Of a stretch of DNA of 41,241 nucleotides, positions 39,758 through 41,241 are shown piece after piece. The number at the start of each line of letters is the position of its first letter. The stretch's first letter is position 1. This stretch comes from Brevundimonas sp. (lineage in GTDB: Bacteria; Pseudomonadota; Alphaproteobacteria; Caulobacterales; Caulobacteraceae). The stretch covers positions 1 to 41,241 of the forward strand of contig JAUYAG010000001.1 in assembly GCA_030693575.1 (NCBI GenBank), in the 5' to 3' direction. Under the pieces are notes generated by a model that was given only the letters and a program-made list of their open reading frames with translations, was not told where the DNA came from and did not search any database. A program made the position numbers and the translations under genes.

Positions 39758-41241
39758 ATGACCGACACGACCACGACCTCCAAACTCATCCAGGGCCGCA
39801 CCGGCCCGTGGGAAATCGTCATGGGGCTGGAGATCCACGCCCAGGTGGCGTCGAAGGCCAAGCTGTTCTCGGGCGCCGCCGTCGGCTTCGGCGCGGGTCC
39901 GAACGAGCAGGTGTCGCTGGTCGACGCCGGCTTCCCCGGCATGCTGCCGACGCTCAACAAATACTGCGTCGAACAGGCCGTCCGCACCGGCCTGGGCCTC
40001 AATGCGCAGATCAACAAGCGCAGCCAGTTCGACCGGAAGAACTATTTCTACCCCGACCTGCCGACCGGCTATCAGATCAGCCAGCTCTACTTCCCCATCG
40101 TCGGCGAGGGCGTCGTCGAGGTGGAGGCCGAGGACGGCTCCTTCTTCAACGTCGGCATCGAGCGGCTGCATCTGGAGCAGGACGCGGGCAAGCTGATCCA
40201 CGACCTGTCGCCGACCCAGAGCTACGTCGACCTGAACCGCGCGGGCACGGCCCTGATGGAGATCGTGTCGCGTCCGGACATCCGTTCGCCTGAAGAAGCC
40301 GTGGCTTACGTCAAGAAGATCAGAACCATCCTGATCTACCTCGGCACCTGCGACGGCGACATGGAGAAGGGCAATCTGCGCGCCGACGTGAACGTCTCGG
40401 TCTGCCGCGAGGGCCAGTACGCGAAATTCAAGGCGACCGGCGATTTCAGCCATCTGGGCACGCGCTGCGAGATCAAGAACGTCAACTCGTTCCGCTTCAT
40501 CTCCCAGGCCATCAACTATGAGGCCCGGCGCCAGATCGAGATCCTCGAGGACGGCGGCAAGATCGATCAGGAGACCCGCCTCTACGACCCGACGGCCGGC
40601 GAGACCCGTTCGATGCGGTCCAAGGAAGAGGCGATGGACTATCGCTACTTCCCCGACCCCGACCTGCTGCCGCTCGAGCTGGAACAGGCCTGGATCGACG
40701 ACATCAAGGCCAGCCTGCCCGAACTGCCGGACGAGAAGCGCCGCCGGCTGATGGCCGACTACGGCCTGTCGCAATACGACGCCGTGGTCCTGATCTCGGA
40801 ACAGGCCAAGGCCGACTATTTCGAAGCCGCCGCCAAAGGCAGGGATGCAAAGCTGGTGTCCAACTGGGTCACCAACGAGCTGTCGGCCCGCCTCGCCGCC
40901 GACCACCTCGACTTCGACCAGAGCCCGGTCCCGGCCGCCCACGTCGCCCAGCTGGTCGAGCTGATCGAGACCAACGTCATCTCGTCGAAGATCGCCAAGC
41001 AAGTCTTTGACCTGGTCTGGTCCGGCGAAGGCTCGCCCGCAGAAGTCGTCGAGAAGCACGGCCTCAAACAGGTCACCGACACCGGCGCGATCGAAAAGGC
41101 CATCGACGAGATCATCGCCGCCAACCCCGACAAGGCCGCAGCCGTCGCCGAAAAGCCCCAGTCGCTCGGCTGGTTCGTCGGCCAGGTCATGAAGGCCACC
41201 GGCGGCAAGGCCAACCCGGCCGCGGTGAATGACATCCTGAA
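39758..41241 (+). CDS. gatB: Asp-tRNA(Asn)/Glu-tRNA(Gln) amidotransferase subunit B, partial at the right edge
   Basis: The first 494 residues of a GatB protein, about the family's full length; the stop lies beyond the window. The N-terminal [19 protein letters not shown], the [13 protein letters not shown] segment, [10 protein letters not shown] and RADVNVSVC are diagnostic. The YqeY-like C-terminal domain (residues about 350 on) binds tRNA. ATG 39758 gives [20 protein letters not shown]; there is no good ribosome-binding site ahead of it. A TATGTG box lies 6 nt upstream, so a leaderless start is possible. Confidence 0.95.
   Translation, partial: MTDTTTTSKLIQGRTGPWEIVMGLEIHAQVASKAKLFSGAAVGFGAGPNEQVSLVDAGFPGMLPTLNKYCVEQAVRTGLGLNAQINKRSQFDRKNYFYPDLPTGYQISQLYFPIVGEGVVEVEAEDGSFFNVGIERLHLEQDAGKLIHDLSPTQSYVDLNRAGTALMEIVSRPDIRSPEEAVAYVKKIRTILIYLGTCDGDMEKGNLRADVNVSVCREGQYAKFKATGDFSHLGTRCEIKNVNSFRFISQAINYEARRQIEILEDGGKIDQETRLYDPTAGETRSMRSKEEAMDYRYFPDPDLLPLELEQAWIDDIKASLPELPDEKRRRLMADYGLSQYDAVVLISEQAKADYFEAAAKGRDAKLVSNWVTNELSARLAADHLDFDQSPVPAAHVAQLVELIETNVISSKIAKQVFDLVWSGEGSPAEVVEKHGLKQVTDTGAIEKAIDEIIAANPDKAAAVAEKPQSLGWFVGQVMKATGGKANPAAVNDIL

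Overview
The window is high-GC chromosomal DNA from an alphaproteobacterium, most likely a Caulobacterales member close to Brevundimonas or Caulobacter. The best markers are a MipZ division-site ATPase beside a SPOR lipoprotein and panC, an exported second M17 aminopeptidase, a FAS-II block running into mltG-yicC-gmk, and tandem I78-type lipoproteins. The taxonomic call is inference from gene content; there is no rRNA or tRNA gene in the window. Most of the content is core genome, densely packed, with frequent 1-11 nt overlaps and several GTG/TTG starts.

Layout. 1-3356: an SPFH/band-7 protein cut by the left edge and a Nudix hydrolase (minus strand), divergent from a Phd/VapC-like toxin-antitoxin pair whose toxin gene overlaps a D-2-hydroxyacid (GlcD-type) dehydrogenase. 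3357-3671: a gene-free gap holding a long inverted repeat. 3672-10324: fatty-acid synthesis (fabD, fabG, a small membrane protein, acpP, fabF), then mltG, yicC and gmk, with palindromic repeat elements inserted between genes. 10480-19265 (minus): a host-attachment family protein, then the outer-membrane biogenesis block lptF, lptG, lptD, surA, pdxA, rsmA in transcription order. 19400-24050 (plus): pepA, holC, three tandem I78-like lipoproteins and an exported TPR protein. 24057-27036: panC (minus), a SPOR lipoprotein, mipZ and a J-domain membrane protein (plus). 27199-35515 (minus): topA, dprA, plsY, a dihydroorotase homologue lacking its metal ligands, pyrB, an AEC-family permease and ruvX. 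35588-41241: a lipoprotein, gatC, gatA, an exported M17 aminopeptidase (minus) and gatB, cut by the right edge.

How the genes work together. fabD/fabG/acpP/fabF supply acyl chains and plsY uses them for phospholipid. lptD/surA/lptF/lptG build and serve the LPS export bridge. gatCAB is the tRNA-dependent amidotransferase. The degenerate PyrC homologue next to PyrB fits the known architecture in which an inactive dihydroorotase-like subunit supports aspartate transcarbamoylase.

The most distinctive non-coding signal is a family of five intergenic elements (about 143-163 bp). Each is a pair of inverted two-hairpin modules and the modules look exchanged between copies. Other points of interest are a toxin-antitoxin promoter with nested palindromes and a probable leaderless start, a GANTC site inside the predicted mipZ -10 box, a heptanucleotide array facing itself across the rsmA/pdxA gap, and three tandem I78-like lipoproteins of which the first lacks an obvious standard start codon. 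I see no complete, clearly novel multi-gene system; the repeat family and the I78 trio are the best candidates for something undescribed.
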